64,000 nt of DNA from Nitrosarchaeum sp. GTDB taxonomy: Archaea; Thermoproteota; Nitrososphaeria; Nitrososphaerales; Nitrosopumilaceae. The notes below the pieces were generated by a model. It made no database searches and was not told where the DNA came from. It was given only the letters and a program-made list of their open reading frames with translations. Where the stretch lies: assembly GCF_035968265.1 (NCBI RefSeq), contig NZ_JAVYIM010000002.1:310001-374000 (forward strand), given 5' to 3'. The position numbers and the translations under genes are program-made. Every line of letters starts with the position of its first letter. The first letter of the stretch is position 1. This document shows positions 1 to 8,269 of the stretch, in pieces.

Positions 1-1
1 T

Positions 2-322
2 ATTCCTCTTTTAGAAAGAATGATCAAATCCACTCTTGGTTTTTCTGATAAAATAGAACAAAACAATAATTCAAAAATAATTCAACAAAAATCAGACTAT
101 TTCATAAAAAACTCAATGCTCTCAGATTGCTATTTTTACTTGGGATACATAAATAGAGATAATTTTGAAAAGATCAAAGACAAAATTGACCACCAGCCAG
201 ATCTAATACATTTACTTAGAGTTGCCTTTGATATTGAAGCTGACTCTAATCTGCTTGAACAGCAGGCAAAACTCATTCAAAAATCATGCAATACTGTTCT
301 AAGCCATGTCTCTGGTGCGTAA
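2..322 (+). CDS. Hypothetical protein, 5'-truncated by window edge
   Basis: The reading frame is open from base 2 through an in-frame ATG at 20 to the TAA at 320-322, so the visible 106 codons are probably the C-terminal part of a longer gene. The translated part is polar, rich in Asn, Gln and Lys, and looks helical. A central stretch (DCYFYLGYINRD) carries the only aromatic cluster. No motif was recognised, and no function is proposed. If the ATG at 20 is the true start, the protein has 100 residues. Confidence 0.55.
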   Translation: MPLLERMIKSTLGFSDKIEQNNNSKIIQQKSDYFIKNSMLSDCYFYLGYINRDNFEKIKDKIDHQPDLIHLLRVAFDIEADSNLLEQQAKLIQKSCNTVLSHVSGA

Positions 323-375
323 TTTTCTATACTCTTGTACTAACATTTTAAAATAAGTAATTCCATTGCGTATCT

Positions 376-519
376 ATGACAGATCAAGCATGTGGATGCG
401 AAGCAGACAGCGGCGATCCAACTTACTCATGTGATTGTGATATGCAAGGTCATTGTATATGCAGCGCAGATTGCAAATGTAAAACTGACGTTTGTAAAGA
501 AGCAGTCAAACAACTGTAA
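376..519 (+). CDS. Small Cys-rich metallothionein-like protein (47 aa)
   Basis: ATG at 376, TAA at 517-519. Nine of 47 residues are Cys (6, 8, 19, 21, 27, 29, 33, 35, 40), and eight of these form four CxC pairs, with one His (26). There is almost no hydrophobic core. This density and spacing are characteristic of metallothioneins, which bind Zn, Cu or Cd through thiolate clusters, so metal binding is inferred; there is no signal peptide, so it would act in the cytoplasm. The gene is a single transcription unit followed by a T-rich stretch (528-552). It could instead be a Cys-rich fragment of a Fe-S or zinc protein, but the compact start and stop argue for a complete gene. Confidence 0.7.
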   Translation: MTDQACGCEADSGDPTYSCDCDMQGHCICSADCKCKTDVCKEAVKQL

Positions 520-527
520 ATCAAAGT

Positions 528-552
528 TGTTTTAATTTTATTTTTTCTTTTT
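528..552 (+). terminator. T-rich transcription end after the Cys-rich gene
   Basis: Long T tracts just after the stop codon, without a clear stem. Archaeal RNA polymerase commonly terminates at such U-rich stretches. This is an inference from composition only. Confidence 0.3.
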
Positions 553-554
553 AA

Positions 555-719
555 TTATTCTTCTTCCTCAATTCCCCAAGATTTTACTAGTTCTTTTTGG
601 AATTTGTCGGATTGTTTTTCATCTAATGAAAATCCACAATTTTTGTGAGTTGGAACTACAGTCATTCCATCAAGCTTAAACTCTACTTCATACAAGTGAA
701 CTTTTGAGCATTCACACAT
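555..719 (-). CDS. Small CxC-containing hypothetical protein (54 aa)
   Basis: ATG on the minus strand at 719, stop at 555-557. The protein begins MCECSKVHLYEVEF and has a further Cys in HKNCGF (residue 28), then an acidic tail ending in four Glu. The Cys2/Cys4/His8 plus His26/Cys28 pattern could coordinate a metal, which is an inference. It converges on the upstream Cys-rich gene across a short T-rich gap. Codon use is like the neighbours, and the orderly hydrophobic/charged alternation supports real coding. No family was recognised. Confidence 0.55.
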   Translation of the reverse strand: MCECSKVHLYEVEFKLDGMTVVPTHKNCGFSLDEKQSDKFQKELVKSWGIEEEE

Positions 720-799
720 TATGTAATTTCCTGATTTTTCCTCTATATTTGCTTATTTGAATAACGTTTAACTATCCGTAGCGCTCATTTTTTTGTGAA

Positions 800-2308
800 A
801 TGAAGGCATTGTTTTTAGTTATTTCTTCAATCATGATTTTAGGTTCATATGCTATTCCATCTGCAATGGCTCAAGTTCAAGCTGGTGGTGTTGAACTTCC
901 AGGTGATCCAACATGGTTTGCAGGAGAGGGTCTCAAAAAAGGTGATTTCTTTTCATATTCAATGTGTCATGTGGATTATAGAGAATGCGTTCCTTTTGAA
1001 ATGGATATGTGGATTAAAGGTGATAAAGCAGCAGGGTCTGAACAAAAGTGGCTTGTAGATGTTGTAGTTTATGATGGAAATAAAGTGATTAAAGGAAATA
1101 TGGAAATTGGAAAACTAGCTCCTGAACCATCTGGTGGTACTGAAAATCTTTCTGTGTATAGAGGTGCATTCAAATCATCTATTGTATGGTTGTCTGCTTT
1201 TGCAAATGGATATGACGAAAGTGGTGATAAAGGACCAAAAAAATTCTCTGCTAAATCATGGGGTAAAATCGCAAACATCGGTGGTGAGCAAGTGATTCCA
1301 TTTGCTATTGAAAAAGTAACTGTTAGAGCTGGAACATTTGATACTGTTGATATCTCTTGGAAGACAGGTGGTGTTAGAAGCCACGTTTGGGTAGTTGATA
1401 ATTTCCCATTTCCAGTTAAGGCTCACACATATACTCATGTGTCATCTGGAATTCCACCCACAGAATACGAGTTTGAATTATTAGAGTACAAAGAAAATGT
1501 TGTCAATGATCCTTTTGCAAAAGTTATCTCTACTGAAGATAGTTCTAATTTTCAGGGATGTCCAAGTACTGATTCTCTGAATAAATCCGTAAAAAGACCT
1601 ACCAAAAACTTTGAATATCAAATTCATGCTTACTATAGCCCAGATTTCCCTGTGGAGGGATGTCCGATGAAATGGCAAATAAACTTCCTTAGTAAATTTC
1701 ATGACACTGAATTTTTGAATCAGGTTCAGTTTGATCTTATGGTTGTCGATGACAAATTCACTTTACCGCCATTACGTTCTGTTGCACAAGATCAAGGATA
1801 TGATTATCTGTATTCTCCGTCTGGACTAGCTACAATCGACATGACTGTTAACCATGAACCTGGTATTGCTCATTTTGTTGTTTACGTGTATGGATTATCT
1901 CCACAGGGAATAGTTCCATCCAATCCAATTGATTATCTAGTCATTGATCTTCCAATATCTGCAAAGACTGGTGGTACTACCTCGACTATCCCATCTTGGA
2001 TTAAAAATAATGCAGGATGGTGGGCTGATGGCTCAATTGATGATAACTCCTTTGTTCAAGGAATTCAATTTTTGATCAAAGAGAACATAATTAAAATCCC
2101 ACCAACATCCCAGGGCACCAGTTCTACTGCTAAACAAATTCCATCTTGGATTAAAAATAATGCAGGATGGTGGGCTGATGGCTCAATTGATGATAAATCC
2201 TTTATCGAAGGACTCCAGTTTTTGATCAAAGAAGGAATAATGAAAATTCCTCGAGCAGCTTCAACCTCTAGTTCAAGTAGCTCTGGTCCTGCATCATGGC
2301 TTGATTAA
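800..2308 (+). CDS. Secreted protein with two C-terminal WWADG modules
   Basis: Residues 1-25 form a signal peptide ending in AMAQ. Residues about 30-390 are a beta-rich extracellular region of unknown fold. From 397 and again from 447 come two near-identical modules starting IPSWIKNNAGWW and ending in a short LIKExIxKIP strand. This module is common in predicted thaumarchaeal envelope proteins, and its role there is not established to my knowledge. The C-terminus is a Ser-rich tail with no membrane anchor. The two modules share a 56-nt identical DNA stretch (1991-2046 and 2141-2196). A role in the cell envelope or matrix is inferred from secretion and module content. Confidence 0.8.
   Translation: MKALFLVISSIMILGSYAIPSAMAQVQAGGVELPGDPTWFAGEGLKKGDFFSYSMCHVDYRECVPFEMDMWIKGDKAAGSEQKWLVDVVVYDGNKVIKGNMEIGKLAPEPSGGTENLSVYRGAFKSSIVWLSAFANGYDESGDKGPKKFSAKSWGKIANIGGEQVIPFAIEKVTVRAGTFDTVDISWKTGGVRSHVWVVDNFPFPVKAHTYTHVSSGIPPTEYEFELLEYKENVVNDPFAKVISTEDSSNFQGCPSTDSLNKSVKRPTKNFEYQIHAYYSPDFPVEGCPMKWQINFLSKFHDTEFLNQVQFDLMVVDDKFTLPPLRSVAQDQGYDYLYSPSGLATIDMTVNHEPGIAHFVVYVYGLSPQGIVPSNPIDYLVIDLPISAKTGGTTSTIPSWIKNNAGWWADGSIDDNSFVQGIQFLIKENIIKIPPTSQGTSSTAKQIPSWIKNNAGWWADGSIDDKSFIEGLQFLIKEGIMKIPRAASTSSSSSSGPASWLD
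1991..2046 (+). repeat. 56-nt perfect direct repeat, copy 1
   Basis: Bases 1991-2046 are identical to 2141-2196, exactly 150 nt (50 codons) apart and in frame. Both encode the PSWIKNNAGWWADGSIDD core of the WWADG module. Identity at third codon positions points to a recent duplication or ongoing gene conversion. Confidence 0.9.
2141..2196 (+). repeat. 56-nt perfect direct repeat, copy 2
   Basis: Second copy of the repeat at 1991-2046. Identity stops at base 2197 (a instead of c), after which the protein modules differ (DDN versus DDK, VQGIQ versus IEGLQ). Confidence 0.9.
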
Positions 2309-2358
2309 AGATACTTTTTTCATGTACATTCAAATTGTTTGATTTTAAAGTTGATTAA

Positions 2359-2718
2359 ATGACTGGTTTGTTTAGCTATCCGAAACGACGTCTAAAAAAA
2401 CTAGTTAAAGATGGAGATTATTCAGAGGCACTTGAATTTGGAAAGAGTCTAGAGAAAAAATTTTTCAATGATCCTGATTATATGTTTATGATGGGAAGCA
2501 TCTATTTTATTTTAGAAGATGCAAAGAGAGCAATCCCGTATTTTGAAAAAGCAGCTAATATGGCACCTGATGATATTGAAACTTTAACTTTAAAAACAAA
2601 TGTTCATCTCGCATTAGAACAAAAAGAAGAAGCGATTGACTGTTGCAAAAGAATCGTAAAATTACAACCAGACAACTACGAAGCACACGGCCTACTTGAA
2701 AAATTAGAATCTCTATGA
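2359..2718 (+). CDS. TPR-repeat protein (119 aa)
   Basis: Three tetratricopeptide-like helix pairs are visible. Repeat one is around residues 15-45 (GDYSEALEFGKSLEKKFFNDPDY), repeat two around 46-82 (YFEKAANMAPDD) and repeat three around 83-115 (EEAIDCCKRIVKLQPDN). TPR folds mediate protein-protein contacts. No signal peptide or membrane segment is seen, so it is cytoplasmic. It sits 50 nt after the secreted protein on the same strand and converges on the next gene. The partner is unknown. Confidence 0.85.
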   Translation: MTGLFSYPKRRLKKLVKDGDYSEALEFGKSLEKKFFNDPDYMFMMGSIYFILEDAKRAIPYFEKAANMAPDDIETLTLKTNVHLALEQKEEAIDCCKRIVKLQPDNYEAHGLLEKLESL

Positions 2719-2723
2719 AATAA

Positions 2724-3206
2724 TTACTTATTTTTACTTTTCATCTCATATGCGTTTTCTAATAACCAATCACAAAACTTTGTAACGTTTTCATCAAATT
2801 CAGTCCAGATGTGAACTGAATGAGGTAGAATGTCAATCTTCCAATTATCCGTAAACACTCTGACTCCCTCTTTGTTATCATACATATAGGCGTCTTCCAC
2901 TTTGATATTTCCTAAAACTTCCTTTGCCTTTTCTTTAATTAATTCTCGATTAATTGGAAATCTCTTTTTATCATAATCTACAATCAAGCTAAGATCTCTT
3001 TTTCCATACATCTCAAACTCTTCTATTCTTCCTTCTTTTGGAAAATTCACAACTAGTTTGATCTTGTATTTTCTGCCAACTTCCTTACCGATATCTACAA
3101 TTCTTGCATATGCCATGCCTGGATTTTTCTTTAACATGAAGCGAATTTGTGGCAGATTGGATTTTAGCTGTTGTTGAAGATCTGTTACTATTTCTGTGAA
3201 TAACAT
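2724..3206 (-). CDS. Hypothetical protein (160 aa)
   Basis: ATG at 3206, stop 5 nt from the stop of the convergent TPR gene. The protein is soluble with no signal peptide: an N-terminal amphipathic helix, a basic strand region (KYKIKLVVNFPKEGRIEEFEMYG) and a C-terminal helix (EFDENVTKFCDWLLENAYEM). One Cys (near 144) gives no metal site. I do not recognise the family; coding character is clear. Confidence 0.7.
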   Translation of the reverse strand: MLFTEIVTDLQQQLKSNLPQIRFMLKKNPGMAYARIVDIGKEVGRKYKIKLVVNFPKEGRIEEFEMYGKRDLSLIVDYDKKRFPINRELIKEKAKEVLGNIKVEDAYMYDNKEGVRVFTDNWKIDILPHSVHIWTEFDENVTKFCDWLLENAYEMKSKNK

Positions 3207-3287
3207 GATATTATTAATTTGAAACTGGTTATATTCATTAATCTTCTGACCTGATTAGTTTTTTTAGATGTAAAAATAATTGTCATT

Positions 3288-3932
3288 ATGGCAATGCCGA
3301 TGGATTACAACGGTGTACGAATTGATGATGGTTCAGAAAGAACAGACAATGTTAATGACTACAAAATAACTTGCATGGATTTTATCAAAGAAATATCTCA
3401 TGATTATGAAGCATGGGTTGATTATTACAAACTTCCAGAAGATGAAGACAAAATCAGACGCAATGGAATTCATTCAACCATAGAAAGAACAAATGATTGG
3501 ATTGCTAAAGTTGCCCAAACAATCAAAGCAGTTGACGTTGTCATGAATGATGGAATTCAAAAGATGGCAGAATCCACAGCAGGAAAACCACTAGAGTTTG
3601 GTGTATTTGTAAATGGCAAATCAAGCTATACCATGGCAAAACCTGGAATTATAGATGTAAATGTAAAATCAAGTGGCAGACAAGGTAGAAAAACAAAATT
3701 AGGATTTCATTTCAAAGATGATAGATTTAGAATTGAATCTACATGTGGTGCATTTTTAGATGACACTGACTTGCCGACAAAAGAATTTGATTTAATGGAT
3801 ATTCATCTAAAACTGCATGCAGAAAATGCAAAGCAACGTGATGTCATATCTTTTACTGTTACTGTTAGCGAAATGGAAAATGATGTAGAGTTTGAGCGAA
3901 GGGGATTAACTACTATTGTTCATATAGTGTAA
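3288..3932 (+). CDS. Hypothetical protein (214 aa)
   Basis: Starts at ATG 3288 (MAMPMDYNG); ATG 3294 and 3300 are alternatives. The N-terminal half is helical with charged and aromatic residues (DYEAWVDYYKLPEDEDK). The C-terminal half is a beta-rich domain (residues about 95-214) with paired strands such as KLGFHFKDDRFRIE and ISFTVTVSEME. No enzyme motif is visible and there is no signal peptide. The last 20 nt overlap the convergent nitroreductase-like gene (3913-3932). Function unknown. Confidence 0.7.
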   Translation: MAMPMDYNGVRIDDGSERTDNVNDYKITCMDFIKEISHDYEAWVDYYKLPEDEDKIRRNGIHSTIERTNDWIAKVAQTIKAVDVVMNDGIQKMAESTAGKPLEFGVFVNGKSSYTMAKPGIIDVNVKSSGRQGRKTKLGFHFKDDRFRIESTCGAFLDDTDLPTKEFDLMDIHLKLHAENAKQRDVISFTVTVSEMENDVEFERRGLTTIVHIV

Positions 3933-4227
3933 TCTCTATTGCAACTCTTTTTTCTTCTGCTCTTTTTTCACCTGGATATTTTAGCTGAGAAATTTTTTGC
4001 TCTAGTTTTTCATCTTCAACTACTTTTGCCTTGCCCGTATATCTTGAATTGTCATATTCTATGATTACGTCAGGATTTACTACGGCATTTTTGAACCAGT
4101 CTCCGTCTGGTTTATGTCTTGAAAAATAGATTTTTTCATTATACTTTACAGCACGAAGCATTACCGAATGTGTTCTGCCTGTCTTTCTGCCTTTTGTGCT
4201 TAATACCGCACGAAATATCTGGCTCAT
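3913..4227 (-). CDS. Deazaflavin-dependent (F420) nitroreductase-like protein
   Basis: The N-terminus LSTKGRKTGRTHSVMLRAV matches the start of the Ddn/F420-dependent family, where LxTxGRKTGxxR is followed by a strand and then a W..N...NP motif; here DWFKNAVVNPDVIIEY. Family members bind F420 in a split beta-barrel. At 104 residues this is a short, near-minimal version. Thaumarchaea are known to make F420, so an oxidoreductase role is plausible, but the substrate cannot be read. It overlaps the convergent gene by 20 nt. Confidence 0.7.
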   Translation of the reverse strand: MSQIFRAVLSTKGRKTGRTHSVMLRAVKYNEKIYFSRHKPDGDWFKNAVVNPDVIIEYDNSRYTGKAKVVEDEKLEQKISQLKYPGEKRAEEKRVAIEITLYEQ

Positions 4228-4320
4228 TTCCCTGAGGCAATACTTCTGTCAAGTAATTTAACCTCATTGCTAGAAAATTATGATATTTGGTATGATAAGC
4301 AAATCTGAATACCATTATTC

Positions 4321-4773
4321 ATGTCAGTTAAACTCGAAGATATGCCTGAAAATACAGCAACAGCAGATGACTTTGTTGGAAAAAAAGTCATAGACAGAGA
4401 AGGAATCTCTTATGGCAAAGTCAAACATATTCACATTAATCAAAAAACCCTAATTGTTTCTGGAGTTACCATTCATCAAGGATTTAACAAAGACTATTTC
4501 CTTAGTGCTGATTACATTGACAAATTCACAGCGGAAACACTACTACTTGGTCGACCTCCAATTAGAACTGGAATTCCTGTAGTTGACATTGACGGTCACA
4601 AAATAGGCAAAGTAAAACGATTACACAAAAACCCTGATACTCACGAATTAGAGTCACTCGAAGTCGGAGATGGCATTTTACATTCAAAAATAATCTCTAA
4701 ATCTGAAGTATGGGGTATTGGAGAAAAAGTAATTCTTAAAGTGACAAAAGAAGGATACAAAAAATTAGAATAG
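4321..4773 (+). CDS. Tandem PRC-barrel domain protein (150 aa)
   Basis: Two PRC-barrel-like halves are visible: residues about 17-72 (DFVGKKVIDREGISYGKVKHIHINQ) and about 80-150 (RTGIPVVDIDGHKIGKVKRLHKNPDTHELESLEVGDG). The repeated V-D-x-x-G-x-x-[IY]-G-K-V-K signature marks each barrel. PRC barrels bind proteins or RNA and are widespread in archaea (RimM and photosynthetic H-subunit types). The gene is monocistronic. Its partner is not identifiable. Confidence 0.8.
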   Translation: MSVKLEDMPENTATADDFVGKKVIDREGISYGKVKHIHINQKTLIVSGVTIHQGFNKDYFLSADYIDKFTAETLLLGRPPIRTGIPVVDIDGHKIGKVKRLHKNPDTHELESLEVGDGILHSKIISKSEVWGIGEKVILKVTKEGYKKLE

Positions 4774-4792
4774 TATATTTTAAGAATTTAGT

Positions 4793-4888
4793 TTATTGTT
4801 TTTTATTACAATTGAGACAAATTGGTATTCCTTTATCCAACGTAATCTCAACGTTTGATGTGTGACACTTTTGACAGAGCCCTTTCAT
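4793..4888 (-). CDS. 31-aa zinc-ribbon miniprotein
   Basis: ATG at 4888, stop at 4793-4795. CQKC (residues 5-8) and CLNC (24-27) form two CxxC knuckles 15 residues apart, the classic spacing of a single zinc ribbon. Nothing else is encoded. Small stand-alone ribbons of this type are common in archaea and usually contact nucleic acid or protein; that part is inferred. The frame is open upstream for several codons, so a longer form with a non-ATG start is possible. Confidence 0.55.
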   Translation of the reverse strand: MKGLCQKCHTSNVEITLDKGIPICLNCNKKQ

Positions 4889-4972
4889 GTTGTGACTGAC
4901 TAAAATGACCTTTAAATTTTTTGTGAGATGATTAATACTTAACAATTTATAATTGCAATAATCGATCAGAAC

Positions 4973-5968
4973 ATGTACTCAGTAGAGACTAGATCTCTTT
5001 CAAAAACTTTTGGTACTGTAAAAGCTGTAAATGATATCTCTTTTGCAGTAGAATCTGGTGAGATATTTGGATTTCTTGGTCCTAACGGTGCAGGTAAAAG
5101 CACAACAATTATGATACTTACTACATTACTCAAACCAACATCTGGACAAGCCCTTGTTTCTGGGTTTGATGTAATGACACATGCAAAGCAAGTTCGTCAA
5201 AGCATAGGATATGTGCAACAGGAATCTACTGTTGATGAATACTTGTCAGGACGCGAAAATTTACTATTGCAAGCAAGACTCAATCATATCCCAAAAGATC
5301 AAATCAATAAAAGAATCGACGAAATTTTGGAATTAATTGAATTAACTGATAAGCAAAATGACTCTGTAGTTACTTATTCTGGCGGTATGAGAAAGAGATT
5401 GGATATTGCAGGTGGACTACTACACCATCCCAAAGTTTTGTTTTTAGATGAGCCTACAGTTGGCTTGGATATTCAAACACGTAGAAAAATTTGGGAATAT
5501 ATAAAAAAAATACACAAAGAATTCAATATGACTATCTTTCTTACAACCCACTACATGGAAGAAGCTGATCAACTGTGTGATAGAATTGGAATTATTGATC
5601 ACGGGCAGATTCAAATCATTGATACTCCAGAAAATATGAAAAATGCAATGGGTAATGAAGTAATATCTGTAAAATTTGAAAGCAAAAACCCAGATGATTT
5701 TTTATCACAACTACATAAAATTGAATATGTTAAAAAAATAAACAAAGACAATGACAAGTTAACAATTTTTACATCAAATGGAACACAAGTAATTCCTGAA
5801 ATTTTTAAAATCTCATCTACACTTGAAATTAAAATCATTTCCATTTCATTGACTCAGCCGACTTTGGATGATGTCTTTATCTCTTACACCGGTCGGGAAA
5901 TGAGAGATGATGATGTTGGATTTAATAGAAAACGTGAACATGCAAAGATGAAGAGGCTACGTGCATGA
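4973..5968 (+). CDS. ABC-2 type exporter, ATP-binding subunit (DrrA-like)
   Basis: Full ABC ATPase: Walker A GPNGAGKST at 36-44, Q-loop near VQQES (81-85), signature YSGGMRKR at about 135-142, Walker B LFLDEP, and H-loop LTTHYMEEAD. The C-terminal region after about residue 225 matches the extension of the daunorubicin-resistance/CcmA-like group. It powers the permease encoded next: the stop and the permease ATG overlap by 4 nt (ATGA at 5965-5968), so the two are translationally coupled. Substrate unknown; drug or lipid-like export is usual for the family. Confidence 0.93.
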   Translation: MYSVETRSLSKTFGTVKAVNDISFAVESGEIFGFLGPNGAGKSTTIMILTTLLKPTSGQALVSGFDVMTHAKQVRQSIGYVQQESTVDEYLSGRENLLLQARLNHIPKDQINKRIDEILELIELTDKQNDSVVTYSGGMRKRLDIAGGLLHHPKVLFLDEPTVGLDIQTRRKIWEYIKKIHKEFNMTIFLTTHYMEEADQLCDRIGIIDHGQIQIIDTPENMKNAMGNEVISVKFESKNPDDFLSQLHKIEYVKKINKDNDKLTIFTSNGTQVIPEIFKISSTLEIKIISISLTQPTLDDVFISYTGREMRDDDVGFNRKREHAKMKRLRA

Positions 5969-6750
5969 ATTCTTTGATGTACGATACTTATACTGTATTT
6001 TGGAGAGAGCTGAAAAGATACAAAAAATCTCGTAGTGGGGTTTTGATTCGGTTAATTCAACCTGCAATTTGGATTATTGTAATTGGTAATACTTTTTCTG
6101 GAACTCAACCACTGATTCAATCTGTTGGATTCGAAGGAGAATACATCGAATTTATGGCGCCAGGTGTGATAATACTTACTGCAATTTTTACTAGTATTTT
6201 TGGTGGAGTAAACACCTTGTGGGATAGAAGATATGGATTTATGAACAAGGCATTGACGTCTCCTATTTCACGTTCCTCTATTGCATTGGGAAAAATGTCG
6301 GCAATCTCTTTAATCTCTGCAATGCAAGCTAGTTTGATAGTTGGAATTGCTTTGGCAATTGGTGTAAATTTTCCAAATCCGTTTATGATTGCACCAATAA
6401 TGGCAATTGTTGTATTATTTTCTCTTGGATTTTCCGGAATCTCTGTTATAGTTGCAGCCACTGCAAAGTCTCAGGAGACCTTTTGGGGCGTGATTAATTT
6501 TCTTGGGATGCCGTTATTCATGTTGAGCCCTGCACTTTTTCCTCTAGAATTGCTACCTGACTGGTTGGCAACCGTAGCAAAACTCAATCCTGTAACCTAT
6601 ACTGTTTTACTTGTTAGAGAGATGATGACTGGAGTTTCAGAAGGAGGAATCCCCGCGTTGCTCAGTATAGGAATTATCACTGCATTTGTTTTAGTGATGA
6701 TTGGTCTGGCAAGCTATGTCTTTACAAGAGAAGTAAACAAACCATTTTAG
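5965..6750 (+). CDS. ABC-2 type transporter permease
   Basis: 261 residues with about six membrane segments (for example around 31-50, 70-85, 110-135, 145-165, 170-195 and 230-250). A central stretch runs YGFMNKALTSPISRSSIALGKM and is followed by helices typical of the ABC-2 (DrrB/NodJ-like) family. It pairs with the ATPase whose stop it overlaps. No Pst-type motif is present, so it is separate from the phosphate genes that follow 116 nt later. Confidence 0.92.
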   Translation: MNSLMYDTYTVFWRELKRYKKSRSGVLIRLIQPAIWIIVIGNTFSGTQPLIQSVGFEGEYIEFMAPGVIILTAIFTSIFGGVNTLWDRRYGFMNKALTSPISRSSIALGKMSAISLISAMQASLIVGIALAIGVNFPNPFMIAPIMAIVVLFSLGFSGISVIVAATAKSQETFWGVINFLGMPLFMLSPALFPLELLPDWLATVAKLNPVTYTVLLVREMMTGVSEGGIPALLSIGIITAFVLVMIGLASYVFTREVNKPF

Positions 6751-6783
6751 GAAAAACTAATACTGCTAAACAATTATTTGATT

Positions 6784-6794
6784 TTCTATATAGT
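6784..6794 (+). promoter_or_regulatory. Candidate phosphate-regulon box upstream of pstS
   Basis: TTCTATATAGT, 72 nt before the pstS ATG. The same 11 bases occur upstream of the secreted-protein gene (8177-8187) and, on the minus strand, in the pstC/AbrB-PhoU divergent region (10092-10102). The core CTATATAG is palindromic. It may be an operator, a TATA element, or both. Confidence 0.5.
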
Positions 6795-6866
6795 TAACAG
6801 AGTGATATTGTTTTTTCGTAATCTATTATTGTCATTGCTAAATAAATTACAAAACATGATATTCTA

Positions 6867-8135
6867 ATGATAACAAAGACGACATCTATGCTTATGATCG
6901 CAACTATAGTTGCTATTATGGCACCACTAAATGTAAATGCTGAATCAGAACCTGCAGCTCCAAACACCAGTTTTGTTTATAACATAAATGGTGCTGGTGC
7001 TACATTTCCATTTCCGCTGATTGATCTATGGAGAGTAGAATACAATGCCGATTTTAAGAATGTAAACCTAAATTATCAATCAATTGGAAGTGGAGGTGGA
7101 ATTAAACAGCACATTGAAAAAACTGTGAACTTTGCAGCAACTGATGCACCATTAACTGTTAAAGAACGAGGTCTAGCTCCAAATACATTGCATATTCCTG
7201 AAACAATGGGAGGAGTAACCATACCATACAATATTCCTGAAATTCCTAAAAGTGGATTGAAACTAACTGGAAAAGTGATTTCTGGTATATTTCTTGGTGA
7301 AATTACTAAATGGAACGATCCATTAATCAAAGAACACAATCCTGGATTGAATCTTCCTAATCAAGATATTGTAGTGGCACACCGTTCAGATGGATCTGGA
7401 ACTACTTTCGTATTCACTGATTATCTTGCTACAGTTGATCCAGATGGTTGGAATGCAAAAGTAGGAAAAGGAAAATCGGTTCCTTGGCCAGTAGGTTTAG
7501 CTGCTGCAGGAAATGAGGGTGTTGCAGGAATTATAAAATCTACAACATATTCAATAGGGTATGTTGAATTAGCATATGCATTCCAAACTGGAATGACTGT
7601 TGCTTCTGTTCAAAATGGTGACAAAAATAAATTTGTTGAACCAACAATTGATAGTATTGCTGCTTCCGCAGCTAGTATTGTTGATAAACTTCCTGCATCT
7701 GAATCTGATTGGTCAGCAGTGTCTATGGTAAATGCCCCAGGTTCTAATTCATATCCTATCTCAAGTTTGACGTATCTTCTGTTATATGAAGATCTAAAAG
7801 ATACCTCAAAGAACAAAGAACAAGCAAAAACCACACTTCACATGATTCATTGGATGATAACTGATGGACAGGAATTTTCACATAGTCTGTTATATCCTAA
7901 ACTTCCAGACAATGTTGTGGAGCTGAGTAAGAAAGGATTATCTAAGGTAAAATACGACGGTGAAATTCTTTGGAACTATGATGTTAAAACTACATCTAAA
8001 ACAGAAACCAAAAATTCAAACATTCCAGATTGGATTAGAAACAATGCAAAATGGTGGGCAGATGGATTAATCACTGATGAGGACTATATCCAAGGACTGC
8101 AATATCTTATATCTCAAGGTATTCTAAAAGTCTAA
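6867..8135 (+). CDS. pstS: Phosphate-binding protein PstS with C-terminal WWADG module
   Basis: Signal peptide at residues 1-25 (ends NAESE). The mature domain begins INGAGATFPFPLIDLW, the usual PstS start, followed by SIGSGGGI and TDAPL phosphate-loop elements and HRSDGSGTTFVFTDYL, whose Ser/Arg/Asp/Thr residues bind the anion in the family. After the solute-binding domain (to about 375) a module beginning IPDWIRNNAKWW has been added at residues about 387-422; bacterial PstS lacks it. It is also found in the secreted protein at 800-2308. The extra module could anchor PstS to the S-layer, which is an inference. Delivers phosphate to PstCAB. Confidence 0.95.
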   Translation: MITKTTSMLMIATIVAIMAPLNVNAESEPAAPNTSFVYNINGAGATFPFPLIDLWRVEYNADFKNVNLNYQSIGSGGGIKQHIEKTVNFAATDAPLTVKERGLAPNTLHIPETMGGVTIPYNIPEIPKSGLKLTGKVISGIFLGEITKWNDPLIKEHNPGLNLPNQDIVVAHRSDGSGTTFVFTDYLATVDPDGWNAKVGKGKSVPWPVGLAAAGNEGVAGIIKSTTYSIGYVELAYAFQTGMTVASVQNGDKNKFVEPTIDSIAASAASIVDKLPASESDWSAVSMVNAPGSNSYPISSLTYLLLYEDLKDTSKNKEQAKTTLHMIHWMITDGQEFSHSLLYPKLPDNVVELSKKGLSKVKYDGEILWNYDVKTTSKTETKNSNIPDWIRNNAKWWADGLITDEDYIQGLQYLISQGILKV

Positions 8136-8176
8136 ATCTCTTTATTTTCTTTATTTTTTATTTTCTTTATTTTTTC
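8136..8176 (+). terminator. T-rich terminator region after pstS
   Basis: Repeated TTTATTTTCTTTATTTTT-like blocks immediately after the pstS stop, with no stem. This is consistent with an archaeal oligo-U terminator. It is followed directly by the next gene's phosphate box. Confidence 0.4.
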
Positions 8177-8187
8177 TTCTATATAGT
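8177..8187 (+). promoter_or_regulatory. Candidate phosphate-regulon box upstream of secreted protein
   Basis: TTCTATATAGT, identical to the element before pstS (6784-6794), 82 nt upstream of the ATG at 8270. Confidence 0.5.
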
Positions 8188-8269
8188 ACTACGATTACCA
8201 TCTATCATCATGTTCTATATGTAAAGAACATTGATTCAATTTATAGTACCTAAATTAATTTCTATATCA

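Noticed and set aside
8136-8176. Small ORF or RNA in the TTTATTTTC repeats after pstS
   Set aside because: Pure T/C-rich low complexity; best explained as a termination region.
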